Positions 1-8,096 of a DNA stretch of 24,424 bases are shown piece by piece; position 1 is the first letter of the stretch, and the number at the start of each line of letters is the position of its first letter. This DNA comes from a virus. The notes beneath the pieces are model-generated. The model was not told the origin of the DNA. It saw only the letters and a list, made by a program, of their open reading frames with translations, and ran no database searches. A program made the position numbers and the translations under genes. Location of the stretch: the IMG/VR virus record IMGVR_UViG_3300025411_000083, positions 1-24,424 of that record; one strand, written 5' to 3'.

Positions 1-348
1 TCGTTTGATTTAACATCACTTTATCCAAGTTTAATGATGCAATACAATATAAGTCCTGAAACTTTAATTGAACCTGAAAACTATACCGATGAAATGCGCA
101 GAATCTTATCGAAAGGTGTAACATTAGATAAAATGTTAAAAAAAGAAGTAAATACTGAAGGTTTGGTGACAGCATCATTAACTCCAAATGGACAATTCTT
201 CAGAACCGACATTAAAGGATTTATGCCAAGTTTAATTGAAAAAATGTTTAAAGAAAGGCAAGATGCAAAAAAAATAATGTTAAAGGAAAAACAACAATTG
301 GAGTTAATTCTAATTGAATTAGAAAGAAGAAATCTTAGAGTTGAATAG
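1..348 (+). CDS. 43: DNA polymerase gp43, N-terminal cistron (5' truncated by window edge)
   Basis: This is part of the replicative B-family DNA polymerase. The reading frame is open from base 1 and opens directly with polymerase motif A, SFDLTSLYPSL, whose Asp (codon 3) is the metal-binding catalytic residue equivalent to T4 gp43 D408. The next residues, QYNISPETL, are also typical of T4 gp43. The chain continues into the charged helical fingers segment (ERQDAKKIMLKEKQ) and stops at 348, well before motif B. The exonuclease and N-terminal domains lie upstream of the window. The rest of the palm, motif B, motif C and the thumb are encoded from 1080, after an inserted homing endonuclease gene. 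The polymerase is therefore in two cistrons split inside the fingers. Two-cistron gp43 genes separated by a homing endonuclease are known among T4-related phages. That the two parts assemble into one enzyme is inferred. Confidence 0.92.
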   Translation, partial: SFDLTSLYPSLMMQYNISPETLIEPENYTDEMRRILSKGVTLDKMLKKEVNTEGLVTASLTPNGQFFRTDIKGFMPSLIEKMFKERQDAKKIMLKEKQQLELILIELERRNLRVE

Positions 349-356
349 TCTTTATT

Positions 357-364
357 TATAAATA
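357..364 (+). promoter_or_regulatory. T4-type late promoter box TATAAATA upstream of the HNH gene
   Basis: An exact TATAAATA, the late promoter -10 element recognised by T4 gp55-type sigma factors, lies in the short gap between the first polymerase cistron and the homing endonuclease gene. It sits inside a 12-bp palindrome (TATTTATAAATA, 353-364), so the box can also be read on the minus strand. It is 31 nt upstream of the ATG at 395, which has its own AAGGA at 383-387. Late promoters in front of phage homing endonuclease genes are known in T4. Use of this one is inferred. Confidence 0.6.
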
Positions 365-394
365 CTAAAGGTATTAAAATCTAAGGACAAAAAA

Positions 395-1090
395 ATGAAT
401 TATATAAAACATTATATAAAACTTTGTAGAAAAGCAAAAACTAGAACAGTAATATTTGAAAGACAAGATTATGAAAACCATCATATTTTTCCAGAGTCCA
501 TTTACGGAAAAAATAAAAATATTGTTAAGTTAACTTTACGGGAACACTATATTGCACACCACCTTTTATGGAAACTTTTAAAAAAAAGATATGGAACTAA
601 TAATCACAAAACAAGAAAAATGGCACAAGCATATCATATGATGGTATTAGGTACTGGTGGCGATAACCACAGAAAAGTTAGTTATACATCTAAACAATTT
701 GCTTCAGCTAAACTAGCAATACATGAAGCTAAAAAAGGAAAAATAAGAAATGATATGTTTGGAAAAAAATATTTTGGAGCTTCTGAGGAGTCAATAAAAA
801 ATGGTATTGAAAAAATGCGAGTTAAAAAAACAGGAATGAAAATAATAAATTATCCTAAAAATAGAAAATCATCTCCTTGTTCAACTGAAAAAACCAAAAA
901 AATTAGTGAATCTAGGTTGAAAACAAAAGAAAAGTATATTAATATGAGTGATATAGAATTTAACGAATGGTTAAAAAAACAGAAACCGTTCAGAAAAGAT
1001 GGTAAAAGGAATCCTAATCTTACAAGAGCTTTAGTATATAGAAACAATGATGTAGAATTATATTATGGAAAATTAAATAATGGATTATAA
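395..1090 (+). CDS. HNH homing endonuclease inserted in the DNA polymerase gene
   Basis: Free-standing HNH-family homing endonuclease that would nick or cut DNA to copy itself into alleles lacking it. The HNH core is visible at residues 27-57: ENHHIFPESIYGKNKN followed by LTLREHYIAHHLL, with the paired His 29-30, an Asn near 42 and His 51/55. The C-terminal half is basic and contains NUMOD3-like DNA-binding segments (TEKTKKISESR near residues 166-176). The ATG at 395 follows AAGGA with 7-nt spacing. The gene lies exactly between the two halves of the polymerase gene, and its last 11 nt overlap the start of the second half, which suggests translational coupling. A late promoter box lies just upstream. 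No separate group I intron core fits the 46-nt gap before it and the absence of any gap after it, so it is best read as an intercistronic element. It looks intact at 231 aa. Confidence 0.85.
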   Translation: MNYIKHYIKLCRKAKTRTVIFERQDYENHHIFPESIYGKNKNIVKLTLREHYIAHHLLWKLLKKRYGTNNHKTRKMAQAYHMMVLGTGGDNHRKVSYTSKQFASAKLAIHEAKKGKIRNDMFGKKYFGASEESIKNGIEKMRVKKTGMKIINYPKNRKSSPCSTEKTKKISESRLKTKEKYINMSDIEFNEWLKKQKPFRKDGKRNPNLTRALVYRNNDVELYYGKLNNGL

Positions 1091-2183
1091 AAATTTATCC
1101 GATACTGAATTAATTGAAATGTATCATAATCTAAAGAAATCTATATCAAAAAATAATAATATACAATTAGCAAAAAAACTCGGATTAAATTCTCTTTACG
1201 GAGCATGCGGCTCTCAGTATTTCCGCTTTTATGACCTCCGTATGGCTCTTGGTGTTACTACTGCAGGCCAGTTGTCAATTCGTTGGATAGAAGCAAAATT
1301 AAACCAATACATGAATAAGGTATTAGAAACAAAAGATGTTGACTACGTTATTGCGAGTGATACTGATTCGATTTATCTTCGTCTTGGAGAATTGGTTAAT
1401 CGTGTCTACAACAAGGGAATACCTAATACAAACGATGTTATCAAATTTATGGATAAAGTTTGTAATGATAAGTTGCAACCGTATATTGATAAGTGTTATC
1501 AAGAACTTGCTGATTATGTTAAGGCACCTACGCAGAAAATGCAGATGAAACGTGAAGGCTTGTCTGATAAAGGAATATGGACGGCAAAGAAACGATACAT
1601 TCTCAACGTATACAATAATGAAGGTGTGCAGTATAAAGAACCAGAAATGAAAGTAATGGGTCTTGAGATGGTAAAATCATCTACACCATATGTTATTCGT
1701 GAAAAAATGAAGCAAGCAATTCGCATTATGATATCTGGTACAGAAAATGATATGCATAACTTTATTGCTAATTTTAAAGATGAATTTAAAAATTTACCAC
1801 CAGAAGAAATATCTTCACCAAGAGGTTGTAACGGCTTAGCTAAATATACAGATGCTACATCATTATATAAATTGAGTACTCCGATTCATGTAAAGGGTGC
1901 CATACTGTATAATCATTATTTGAAACAAATGGATTTAACTAAAAAATATCCATTGATTCAAGAAGGTGAGAAGTTGAAGTACAGTTATTTGAAAATGCCA
2001 AATCCGTTTAAAGATACCGTGATTTCATTTCCGGCAAGATTGCCTAAAGAATTTGACATACACAAATATATTGATTATGATATGCAATTTGACAAATGTT
2101 TTGTAGAGCCTATTAAAGTTATCCTTGATTGTATTCAATGGAAAACTGAGAAGGTAAGTTCGCTTGAAGATTTTTTTAATTAA
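1080..2183 (+). CDS. 43: DNA polymerase gp43, C-terminal cistron
   Basis: C-terminal part of the B-family replicative polymerase. It begins in the fingers, then has motif B (K-x3-NSLYG, residues 33-41) and the YFRFYDLR segment. Motif C, ASDTDSIY, places the second and third catalytic aspartates at 94 and 96. The KKRYILNVY and K-x-MGLEM segments of the palm/thumb follow. The last residues, VSSLEDFFN, resemble the T4 gp43 C-terminal tail (SLDFLFG) that binds the gp45 sliding clamp. The ATG at 1080 overlaps the end of the homing endonuclease gene by 11 nt and has no strong Shine-Dalgarno sequence, so translation is probably coupled to that gene or reinitiates after it. Together with the upstream cistron, all three active-site motifs A, B and C are present and unmutated, so the split polymerase is likely functional as a two-chain enzyme. 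Confidence 0.92.
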   Translation: MDYKNLSDTELIEMYHNLKKSISKNNNIQLAKKLGLNSLYGACGSQYFRFYDLRMALGVTTAGQLSIRWIEAKLNQYMNKVLETKDVDYVIASDTDSIYLRLGELVNRVYNKGIPNTNDVIKFMDKVCNDKLQPYIDKCYQELADYVKAPTQKMQMKREGLSDKGIWTAKKRYILNVYNNEGVQYKEPEMKVMGLEMVKSSTPYVIREKMKQAIRIMISGTENDMHNFIANFKDEFKNLPPEEISSPRGCNGLAKYTDATSLYKLSTPIHVKGAILYNHYLKQMDLTKKYPLIQEGEKLKYSYLKMPNPFKDTVISFPARLPKEFDIHKYIDYDMQFDKCFVEPIKVILDCIQWKTEKVSSLEDFFN

Positions 2184-2192
2184 AGGAATATT

Positions 2193-3245
2193 ATGAGTAT
2201 ATTAGACAAAATCAAAAAGAATACCAGCATCAAAGAGTCTGCTATTCTATCTAAATCAAAGTTCTTCACAAGTAAGGACATGATTCCAACACCAGTACCA
2301 ATTATCAATGTGGCCTTATCTGGTCAACTTGACGGTGGTTTAACACCAGGTCTTACAATGTGGGCAGGACCATCAAAACACTTTAAGACTGCCTTTTCAC
2401 TTTTGATGGCAAAATCTTATTTGGAGAAATACGAAGATGCGGCTCTTTTATTTTATGATTCTGAGTTTGGTACACCTCAGTCCTATTTCGATTCTTTTGG
2501 AATTGATACTGATAGGGTGCTTCATACTCCTCTTACTGACATTGAACAATTAAAATCAGATATAATGCAACAGATTTCTAATGTTGAAAGAGGAGATAGA
2601 TTAATTATTGTGATTGATTCAATTGGTAATCTTGCTTCAAAGAAAGAAGTTGATGATGCACTTGAAGGTAAATCAGTTGCTGATATGACAAGAGCTAAAG
2701 CGGTCAAGTCATTGTTCAGAATGGTTACACCACATTTATCTCTTAAAGATATTCCAATGATTGTTGTTAATCATACTTACAAAGAAATTGGAATGTTCCC
2801 TAAAGATATCGTTGGTGGTGGTACAGGTTCTTATTATTCTGCTGATAATATTTTCATTATTGGTCGTCAGCAAGAAAAAGAAGGTACTGAAGTTGTAGGT
2901 TATAATTTTATTATTAATGTGGAGAAATCAAGATATGTTCGTGAAAAATCTAAAATCCCTGTTACCGTATCTCATAATGGTGGTATCAGCCGTTGGTCTG
3001 GTCTGCTTGATATCGCTCTTGAATCCGGACACGTTATCAAGCCAACGAACGGATGGTATTCTAAGGTCAACCAAGATACTGGTGAAATAGAAGATAAGAA
3101 ATATCGTATCAAAGAAACTGATACAAAAGACTTTTGGATGCCTATTATTACAAGCCAAAGTTTCCGTGATTATGTCCAAGGCAAATATCAAATTGCTACA
3201 GGAGATATTTTACATGAAGAAGTAGAGGAGATGGTAGATGATTGA
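2193..3245 (+). CDS. uvsX: UvsX RecA-like recombinase
   Basis: Strand-exchange recombinase of T4-like phages, which forms filaments on single-stranded DNA for recombination-dependent replication and repair. The 350-aa protein follows T4 UvsX closely. It has a Walker A motif of the UvsX type, GPSKHFKT (residues 59-66), then LFYDSEFG (86-93) and a Walker B/Ser segment, LIIVIDSIGNLASKKE, at about 137-152. DMTRAKAVKSLFR, INHTY-like VNHTY and the glycine-rich VGGGTGSYYSAD follow. NVEKSRYVREKSK and GLLDIALE match the C-terminal part. The tail is shorter than T4's and ends in acidic residues. The ATG at 2193 has AAGGA at 2183-2187, overlapping the polymerase stop codon, so the two are linked in one operon. 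Confidence 0.96.
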   Translation: MSILDKIKKNTSIKESAILSKSKFFTSKDMIPTPVPIINVALSGQLDGGLTPGLTMWAGPSKHFKTAFSLLMAKSYLEKYEDAALLFYDSEFGTPQSYFDSFGIDTDRVLHTPLTDIEQLKSDIMQQISNVERGDRLIIVIDSIGNLASKKEVDDALEGKSVADMTRAKAVKSLFRMVTPHLSLKDIPMIVVNHTYKEIGMFPKDIVGGGTGSYYSADNIFIIGRQQEKEGTEVVGYNFIINVEKSRYVREKSKIPVTVSHNGGISRWSGLLDIALESGHVIKPTNGWYSKVNQDTGEIEDKKYRIKETDTKDFWMPIITSQSFRDYVQGKYQIATGDILHEEVEEMVDD

Positions 3246-3558
3246 AGGTATTGATTATTGTTTTATTTACCCTAAGAATGATAAAGAAACGGTTAATATC
3301 AAACTCTTAGAAGGTGAATATAAAGATACTATTTTTAAATATGGTAAGGTTAAATTTGAGGAAAAGAATGATGAAATGCATTTACTTTTCGCCTATGATG
3401 TGTTAGAATCTACCATAGACAAGCCTAGAAAGCTTGAAAAGAATGAAGATTTTAAAAACTACATTGGCAACTTATTGGTCGAACTTATGTCGGCAAACAT
3501 TGAAACGGAAATAGTAGATGAAACTGGAACAAGCGATACTGAAACACCTGATTTATAA
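3238..3558 (+). CDS. conserved T4-like phage protein of unknown function, between uvsX and gp41
   Basis: A 106-aa acidic protein of a kind repeatedly found beside uvsX and the helicase gene in marine T4-like phages. I recognise the pattern (IEG-DY-F-YP near the start, KLEKNEDFKNYIG and LVELMSAN near residues 75-96), but I know of no established function. It has no signal peptide, membrane segment or enzymatic motif. In position it corresponds to the place of gene 40 in T4, but I see no clear resemblance to gp40. The start overlaps uvsX by 8 nt and the end overlaps the gp41 start by 41 nt, so it is translated as part of the replication operon. A helper role in recombination or helicase loading is possible by context only. 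Confidence 0.75.
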   Translation: MIEGIDYCFIYPKNDKETVNIKLLEGEYKDTIFKYGKVKFEEKNDEMHLLFAYDVLESTIDKPRKLEKNEDFKNYIGNLLVELMSANIETEIVDETGTSDTETPDL

Positions 3559-4900
3559 TGAGGACTATTTAAGAAAAGTATTACCATTCATAAAAGAAGA
3601 TTATTTCTCTGACAGGACAGAGAGGACACTATTCAATGAAATTACACAATTCACGCAAACTTATAATAATGCGCCGGAGATTACAGCACTTAGTATTGCC
3701 GTCAAGGAAAAGAATCATCTTACAGATGAAGAAGTTCAGAAGTGTGAGGACTATCTCCAAGAAATGTCAAAAGATAGCGACTCAAAAGCCGAGATTCAAT
3801 GGCTTGTTGACAAAACCGAGAAGTGGTGTCAAGAGAAGGCCATATACAATGCAGTATTGGGGTCTATTTCTATTCTCGATGGCAAAGACAAAACAAAAGA
3901 CAAGGGTTCGATTCCCAAAATATTATCGGATGCTCTAGCAATAAGCTTCGATACAACCGTAGGACATGATTACTTAGAGGACTCAGATGAACGATACGAC
4001 TTTTATCACCGTAGGGAAGAAAGAATTCCCTTTGATTTGGACTGTTTTAACAAAATCACAAAAGGTGGACTCCCAGCGAAAACGCTTAATATTGCTTTGG
4101 CTGGCACGGGAGTTGGTAAATCTCTCTTTATGTGCCATGTGGCTGCAGGATGTATGGTACAAGGCAAAAATGTTTTGTACATCACCATGGAGATGGCTGA
4201 AGAAAAGATTGCTGAAAGAATAGATGCTAACCTTCTCAACGTAACACTTGATGATTTGATGGGTTTACCAAAAGATTTGTATGATAAGAAAGTTGCTCGT
4301 GTTCGTGAAAAATGTACGGGTAAATTAATCATTAAAGAATATCCAACTGCTTCGGCTTCAACTATACACTTTAGAACATTACTCAATGAACTTAATCTTA
4401 AAAAGTCTTTCGTACCTGATATTATCTTTGTTGATTATCTTAATATCTGTTGTTCATCTCGTATTAAAGCAGGCGCAAATATTAACTCCTACACATATGT
4501 CAAGTCAATTGCTGAAGAACTCAGAGGCCTTGCTGTTGAGTATAATGTACCTATCGTTAGTGCCACACAGACCACTCGTTCAGGATTTACATCAAGCGAT
4601 CCTGGTCTTGAAGATACCTCAGAATCATTTGGATTGCCAGCCACCGCAGACTTGATGTTTGCTTTGATTACGAGTGAAGATTTAGAAGCACTTGGTCAAA
4701 TTATGGTCAAACAATTAAAGAATCGTTACAATGACCCAACATATTACAAAAGATTTACTGTTGGTGTTGACCGTGCTAAAATGAAGTTATATGATATCGA
4801 ACAATCATCAGAGATACATATTACAGATGCTGGCCATAAAGATAAACCATTAAACACTTTTGGTACTAAAGAAAAGAAATTTGAAGGCTTTAAAGTATGA
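3518..4900 (+). CDS. 41: gp41-like replicative DNA helicase (DnaB family)
   Basis: Hexameric 5'-3' replicative helicase that unwinds DNA ahead of the polymerase and partners with primase. The 460-aa protein has the DnaB-like N-terminal domain (residues 1-110) and a RecA-like motor domain. Walker A is GTGVGKS (196-202), preceded by FNKITKGGLPAKTLNIALAG. VLYITMEMAEE (219-229) carries the catalytic Glu, and Walker B is DIIFVDYLNI (301-310). A SATQTTRSG sensor follows, then an SFGLPATADLM segment almost identical to T4 gp41. The ATG at 3518 overlaps the preceding gene by 41 nt. It is preferred because MKLEQAILKHLIYNEDY aligns with the start of T4 gp41. Codons in the first 500 nt end in G or C more often than elsewhere in the gene. 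Confidence 0.95.
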   Translation: MKLEQAILKHLIYNEDYLRKVLPFIKEDYFSDRTERTLFNEITQFTQTYNNAPEITALSIAVKEKNHLTDEEVQKCEDYLQEMSKDSDSKAEIQWLVDKTEKWCQEKAIYNAVLGSISILDGKDKTKDKGSIPKILSDALAISFDTTVGHDYLEDSDERYDFYHRREERIPFDLDCFNKITKGGLPAKTLNIALAGTGVGKSLFMCHVAAGCMVQGKNVLYITMEMAEEKIAERIDANLLNVTLDDLMGLPKDLYDKKVARVREKCTGKLIIKEYPTASASTIHFRTLLNELNLKKSFVPDIIFVDYLNICCSSRIKAGANINSYTYVKSIAEELRGLAVEYNVPIVSATQTTRSGFTSSDPGLEDTSESFGLPATADLMFALITSEDLEALGQIMVKQLKNRYNDPTYYKRFTVGVDRAKMKLYDIEQSSEIHITDAGHKDKPLNTFGTKEKKFEGFKV

Positions 4901-6009
4901 TATTAACTAGAGATGATGCACTTCATTGTGCTAAAGTGTTTGCTGATTATTTTAGTAATACGGCAAACATTGAGCAATACATGAGAGAAGAAAAATTGAA
5001 ATCGGTGGCTGAAATACCGTTTTCATTATTTCCACCTGAAGATGATTTGTTTTCAGATTTTACAATGCACCCAAAAGATATGGATATAGAAGTGTGTGAA
5101 ATACCAAATGATACTTGGGAAACATTACTTGCGATTACATCATCTCATGTCAATAAAGCACCAGTTGGAAGAAATATACAACTGGCAGTCAGAGAAAGAA
5201 ACTCAGGAAAGATTCTAGGATTCATTCGATTAGGTTCACCTGTTATCTATATGAAACCAAGAAATGAAATGCTTGGACAAGTTTGGATACAGAATGAAGA
5301 TACTGCTAAACGATTCAATCATTCTACAATTATGGGTTTTGTAATTGTACCAAGTCAGCCATTTGGCTTTAATTATCTTGGTGGTAAATTACTAGCAGCC
5401 ATTTGCACATCACATACCGTTAGAGAAATTGTAAACAAAAAATATGGTATGAATTTATGTTTATTTGAAACTACCAGTTTGTATGGTTCAACTAAAGCAG
5501 TATCTCAATATGATGGTATGAAACCATATATTCGATATAAAGGTTTAACTGATTCTGATATGATACCGATGATTAACGGTAAGACATATACCGATTTAAA
5601 AGAATTTGTTGAGAGTAGAATTGGTGGAGATATTCTAGGAACTGATGAATCAACTACAAGTAGAAAGCTAAGGACCTTTACTAAGATAGTAGCTTTAACT
5701 AAAACAGCACTTAAAGGTACTTCTGAAGGGGAGGCATTCTTGTTAACGATTGAGAACGCCAAAAAGTTGACAGAGAAAAAAAGATATTATGTATCAGATT
5801 ATGGTTTTAGTAACATAGTAGATGTGCTTGGTTGTAAGACCGACCAATTGGTAAAAGGCGAAAACTATGATAAACATGAATTGGTAAACATTGTTGAATG
5901 GTGGCGGAATAAAGCTATAAATAGATATGAAACTCTTAAATCAGAGGGTCGACTGAGAACAGAACTTGAAGTATGGACTTCAGGTAAAGACATACAAATT
6001 ATTAGGTGA
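4897..6009 (+). CDS. DUF4338/DruA-like protein of unknown function in the replication operon
   Basis: A 370-aa protein joined to the helicase gene by an ATGA overlap. Residues about 92-215 follow the order of motifs I associate with DUF4338, the domain of the DruA protein of the Druantia anti-phage system. A strand pair, QLAVRERNSGKILGFIRLGS (95-114), comes first. Next is an N/H-S-x-IMGFVIVPSQPFGFNYLGG segment resembling the family's N-S-RFLI-P-...-NLAS. Last is a KYGMNLCLFETTSLYG segment resembling Y-x-P-x-LLETF. The domain has a GNAT-like fold in some descriptions, but I see no clear acetyl-CoA motif and no function is established. The C-terminal part (215-370) is charged and helical. The resemblance is by eye and needs a profile search. 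Its genomic place suggests a DNA-transaction role. Confidence 0.55.
   Translation: MILTRDDALHCAKVFADYFSNTANIEQYMREEKLKSVAEIPFSLFPPEDDLFSDFTMHPKDMDIEVCEIPNDTWETLLAITSSHVNKAPVGRNIQLAVRERNSGKILGFIRLGSPVIYMKPRNEMLGQVWIQNEDTAKRFNHSTIMGFVIVPSQPFGFNYLGGKLLAAICTSHTVREIVNKKYGMNLCLFETTSLYGSTKAVSQYDGMKPYIRYKGLTDSDMIPMINGKTYTDLKEFVESRIGGDILGTDESTTSRKLRTFTKIVALTKTALKGTSEGEAFLLTIENAKKLTEKKRYYVSDYGFSNIVDVLGCKTDQLVKGENYDKHELVNIVEWWRNKAINRYETLKSEGRLRTELEVWTSGKDIQIIR
5916..5923 (+). promoter_or_regulatory. candidate T4-type late promoter box TATAAATA inside the DUF4338-like gene
   Basis: An exact TATAAATA in the 3' end of the preceding gene, 91 nt upstream of the first glycosyltransferase ATG (6014). It could give the glycan island its own late expression. 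An 8-mer this A+T-rich can also occur by chance inside coding sequence, so support is positional only. Confidence 0.35.
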
Positions 6010-6013
6010 TTAT

Positions 6014-6727
6014 ATGAGTGCAACGGTGATTATACCAACTACTGGTTCGCCAGAGTTAAGAGATGCGATTGAATCTGTTTTGAATCAATCATACAAAGAT
6101 ACTATCTGTTATGTTGTGGTTGACGGAGAACAAGCATTAGAAAAATCAATTGAAATAAAATGTAAATTTGATGATGATAGATTAGTGATGGCTACTCTAC
6201 CAATTAATGTGGGAGCCAAAGGTTTCTATGGCCATCGTGTGTATGCTGCTTTTACACATTTAGTCAATACTGATTATGTTATGTACCTTGACCAAGACAA
6301 TTGGTTATATCAATCTCACGTAGCAAAATGTATTGAAACAATCGAAAATAGAAATCTTGATTGGTGTTATTCTCTCCGTAAAATTCATAAAAAGAATGGT
6401 GATTTTGCTTGTTTCGATGATTGTGAATCGTTAGGTAAATGGACAACATATCATGGAATACATCACATAGATACTAATACATACTTCATCAAAACAGATG
6501 TTGCAACTAAAATAGCATCTGTATGGCATGGTGGTTGGGGCCAAGATAGAGTATTTTTACAAGCAATAACTCAACACTTTCCTAAATGGGATTGTACAAA
6601 TGAATACACGGTGAGTTATCGTGTTGATGGCGGTAAAGGTTCTGTTAGTGAAGAATTTTTTATCAATGGTAATGCAGTAATGAATGAAAAATATGATGGA
6701 GTTTTCCCATGGCGAAAAAAAATCTAA
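6014..6727 (+). CDS. family 2-like glycosyltransferase (GT-A fold)
   Basis: Probable GT-A glycosyltransferase that transfers a sugar from a nucleotide-sugar donor. The N-terminus ATVIIPTTGSPELRDAI (residues 3-19) and SVLNQSY (21-27) are classic GT2 nucleotide-binding signatures. YVMYLDQDNW (88-97) supplies a DxD-like metal site (DQD), and WHGGWGQDR is a plausible acceptor/catalytic loop. The start at 6014 is chosen because MSATVIIPTT begins exactly at the first strand of the fold and has AGGTG 5 nt upstream. An in-frame upstream ATG at 5966 would add 16 unlikely residues that overlap the previous gene. This is the first gene of the glycan island. The acceptor is unknown. Confidence 0.85.
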   Translation: MSATVIIPTTGSPELRDAIESVLNQSYKDTICYVVVDGEQALEKSIEIKCKFDDDRLVMATLPINVGAKGFYGHRVYAAFTHLVNTDYVMYLDQDNWLYQSHVAKCIETIENRNLDWCYSLRKIHKKNGDFACFDDCESLGKWTTYHGIHHIDTNTYFIKTDVATKIASVWHGGWGQDRVFLQAITQHFPKWDCTNEYTVSYRVDGGKGSVSEEFFINGNAVMNEKYDGVFPWRKKI

Positions 6728-7560
6728 TTATCGGTGGTTATACAAACTACGGTATCAATCAATTAAAACCTTGGGTATTATCAGCATTAGAAGTTGCTGA
6801 CGATAATACAGATGTTGTTTTAATTGCCGGCAGTACATCAAAAGAAACAGTACAATGGTTAACACAACAAGGCGTTGTTGTTATACCTATGATACAAGTA
6901 CAAAATGTACCTATTCATGTACTACGATTCTTGTCAATTTATGACTTCTTATGTGGTCATTGGCAAACATATAACTATGTTGTTACCACAGATGTAAAAG
7001 ATGTTTATTTCCAAGCAAATCCATTTGAAGATATTAAACGATTGTGTGAAATGGGATATAAACTCATTATTGCTTCGGAAGGTTTAAAATATAAAGACGA
7101 ACCTTGGGGCAATGAAAATTTACATCAAGCTTACGGACAATATGTTTATGACCAATTCAAAGAAAATGAAATCTTTAATGTTGGAACATTTGGTGGTACA
7201 TCCGAATATGTGAAAGATATGGTGTTCAACATTTTCACGAATGCAACAAACAGGCCTATTCCTATTGTTGACCAAGCAGTATTCAATGTATTAATCAATA
7301 CACAACCTTTCAAAGAAGTTGTTGCCAAAACAATTGATTGGGCTGCTGAGTTGGGTACAATTATGGATCCATCAAAAATAGAACAATTTAGACCAAATTT
7401 ATTATACAGAGAACCTACATTTGAAGATAGTTTAGTGAAATATGGAAATGTATGTTACCCAATCGTACATCAATATGATAGAGTACCAGTTTTGAAGAAG
7501 TTTGTCCAAGAGAAATACGGACAAGAAGATGAATCACAATATTTTATTTACAGGACTTAA
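6709..7560 (+). CDS. glycosyltransferase-like protein with TDVKDVYFQ motif
   Basis: A 283-aa probable nucleotide-sugar transferase. Residues 94-107 read TDVKDVYFQANPFE, the DxxD/DxD-containing motif found in several GT-A families with a TDVRDVVFQ-DPF pattern. The N-terminus LIIGGYTNYGI and the early LSALEVADDNTDVVLIAG segment are consistent with the first Rossmann-like unit. FNVGTFGGTSEYVKDM (residues about 160-175) and IVDQAVFNVLI resemble the GxxGG and D-Q elements of such enzymes. It overlaps the preceding glycosyltransferase by 19 nt. The sugar and acceptor cannot be read from the sequence. Confidence 0.72.
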   Translation: MAKKNLIIGGYTNYGINQLKPWVLSALEVADDNTDVVLIAGSTSKETVQWLTQQGVVVIPMIQVQNVPIHVLRFLSIYDFLCGHWQTYNYVVTTDVKDVYFQANPFEDIKRLCEMGYKLIIASEGLKYKDEPWGNENLHQAYGQYVYDQFKENEIFNVGTFGGTSEYVKDMVFNIFTNATNRPIPIVDQAVFNVLINTQPFKEVVAKTIDWAAELGTIMDPSKIEQFRPNLLYREPTFEDSLVKYGNVCYPIVHQYDRVPVLKKFVQEKYGQEDESQYFIYRT

Positions 7561-7562
7561 AA

Positions 7563-8096
7563 ATGAACTTTGAACAATTATACCAAGACGCTTGTGCAAA
7601 AGATACAGACATTCATGAGCATTTACCATTATTATCGCAATTAACATCTGAATGTAAACACGTTACTGAATTGGGTGTTGGTCATGCACAAAGCACACTT
7701 GCTTTCCTAAGACATGATATTGAATTACATAGTTATGAATATAGACCACATGATTATATTCCAAAATTATTTGAAGATTTTAGAAATGCTGGTCGTAATG
7801 TAACATTACATATTGATGATACAAGAGCTGTAGAAATTGCACCAACAGATTTCTTATTTGTTGATAGTTTACATATCTACGAACAAGTAAAGGTTGAATT
7901 ACAGTTACATGCCAATAAAGCAAGAAAGTATATTGGTTTCCATGACACAACAACTTATGCTACAAACGGAGAATTTGGTGGCAGAGGTATTTGGCCTGCT
8001 ATTCAAGAGTTTATAGATTCTCATCCTGAATGGCAATTGATTGAAAGACTTATCAATAATAATGGTTTGACAATTCTAAAGAGAGTTCATGGATAA
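7563..8096 (+). CDS. class I methyltransferase-like protein (Methyltransf_24/CmcI type)
   Basis: A 177-aa small Rossmann-like protein. VTELGVGHAQSTLAFL near residues 34-49 is a SAM-binding motif I (E-x-GxG). LHSYEYRP gives an acidic residue at the end of strand 2. FLFVDSLHIYEQVKVEL (about 98-114) and YIGFHDTTTY resemble motif IV and the HD of cephalosporin-hydroxylase-like methyltransferases, followed by GGRGIWPAIQEFI. It is placed between glycosyltransferase genes, 2 nt after one and overlapping the next by 8 nt. Methylation of a sugar in the glycan being built is the likeliest role. The substrate is unknown. Confidence 0.72.
   Translation: MNFEQLYQDACAKDTDIHEHLPLLSQLTSECKHVTELGVGHAQSTLAFLRHDIELHSYEYRPHDYIPKLFEDFRNAGRNVTLHIDDTRAVEIAPTDFLFVDSLHIYEQVKVELQLHANKARKYIGFHDTTTYATNGEFGGRGIWPAIQEFIDSHPEWQLIERLINNNGLTILKRVHG

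Noticed and set aside
349-1079. Group I intron interrupting the polymerase gene
   Set aside because: Only 46 nt separate the first cistron from the HNH gene and nothing separates the HNH gene from the second cistron; I could not place a conserved intron core or a convincing 3' guanosine boundary. Not fully excluded without folding software.
3636-3938. 100-codon +1 frame inside the helicase gene as an overprinted gene
   Set aside because: The helicase codons are somewhat more G/C-ending here, but the ribosome site (AGGA about 10 nt away) is mediocre and the Arg/Lys-rich product has no feature suggesting function. Chance overlap is more likely.
4006-4386. 126-codon minus-strand open frame
   Set aside because: It lies entirely opposite the highly conserved helicase motor domain and has no ribosome site or recognisable product.
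5966-6013. Upstream ATG start for the first glycosyltransferase
   Set aside because: The added 16 residues overlap the previous gene and precede the fold's first strand; the ATG at 6014 has a better ribosome site.
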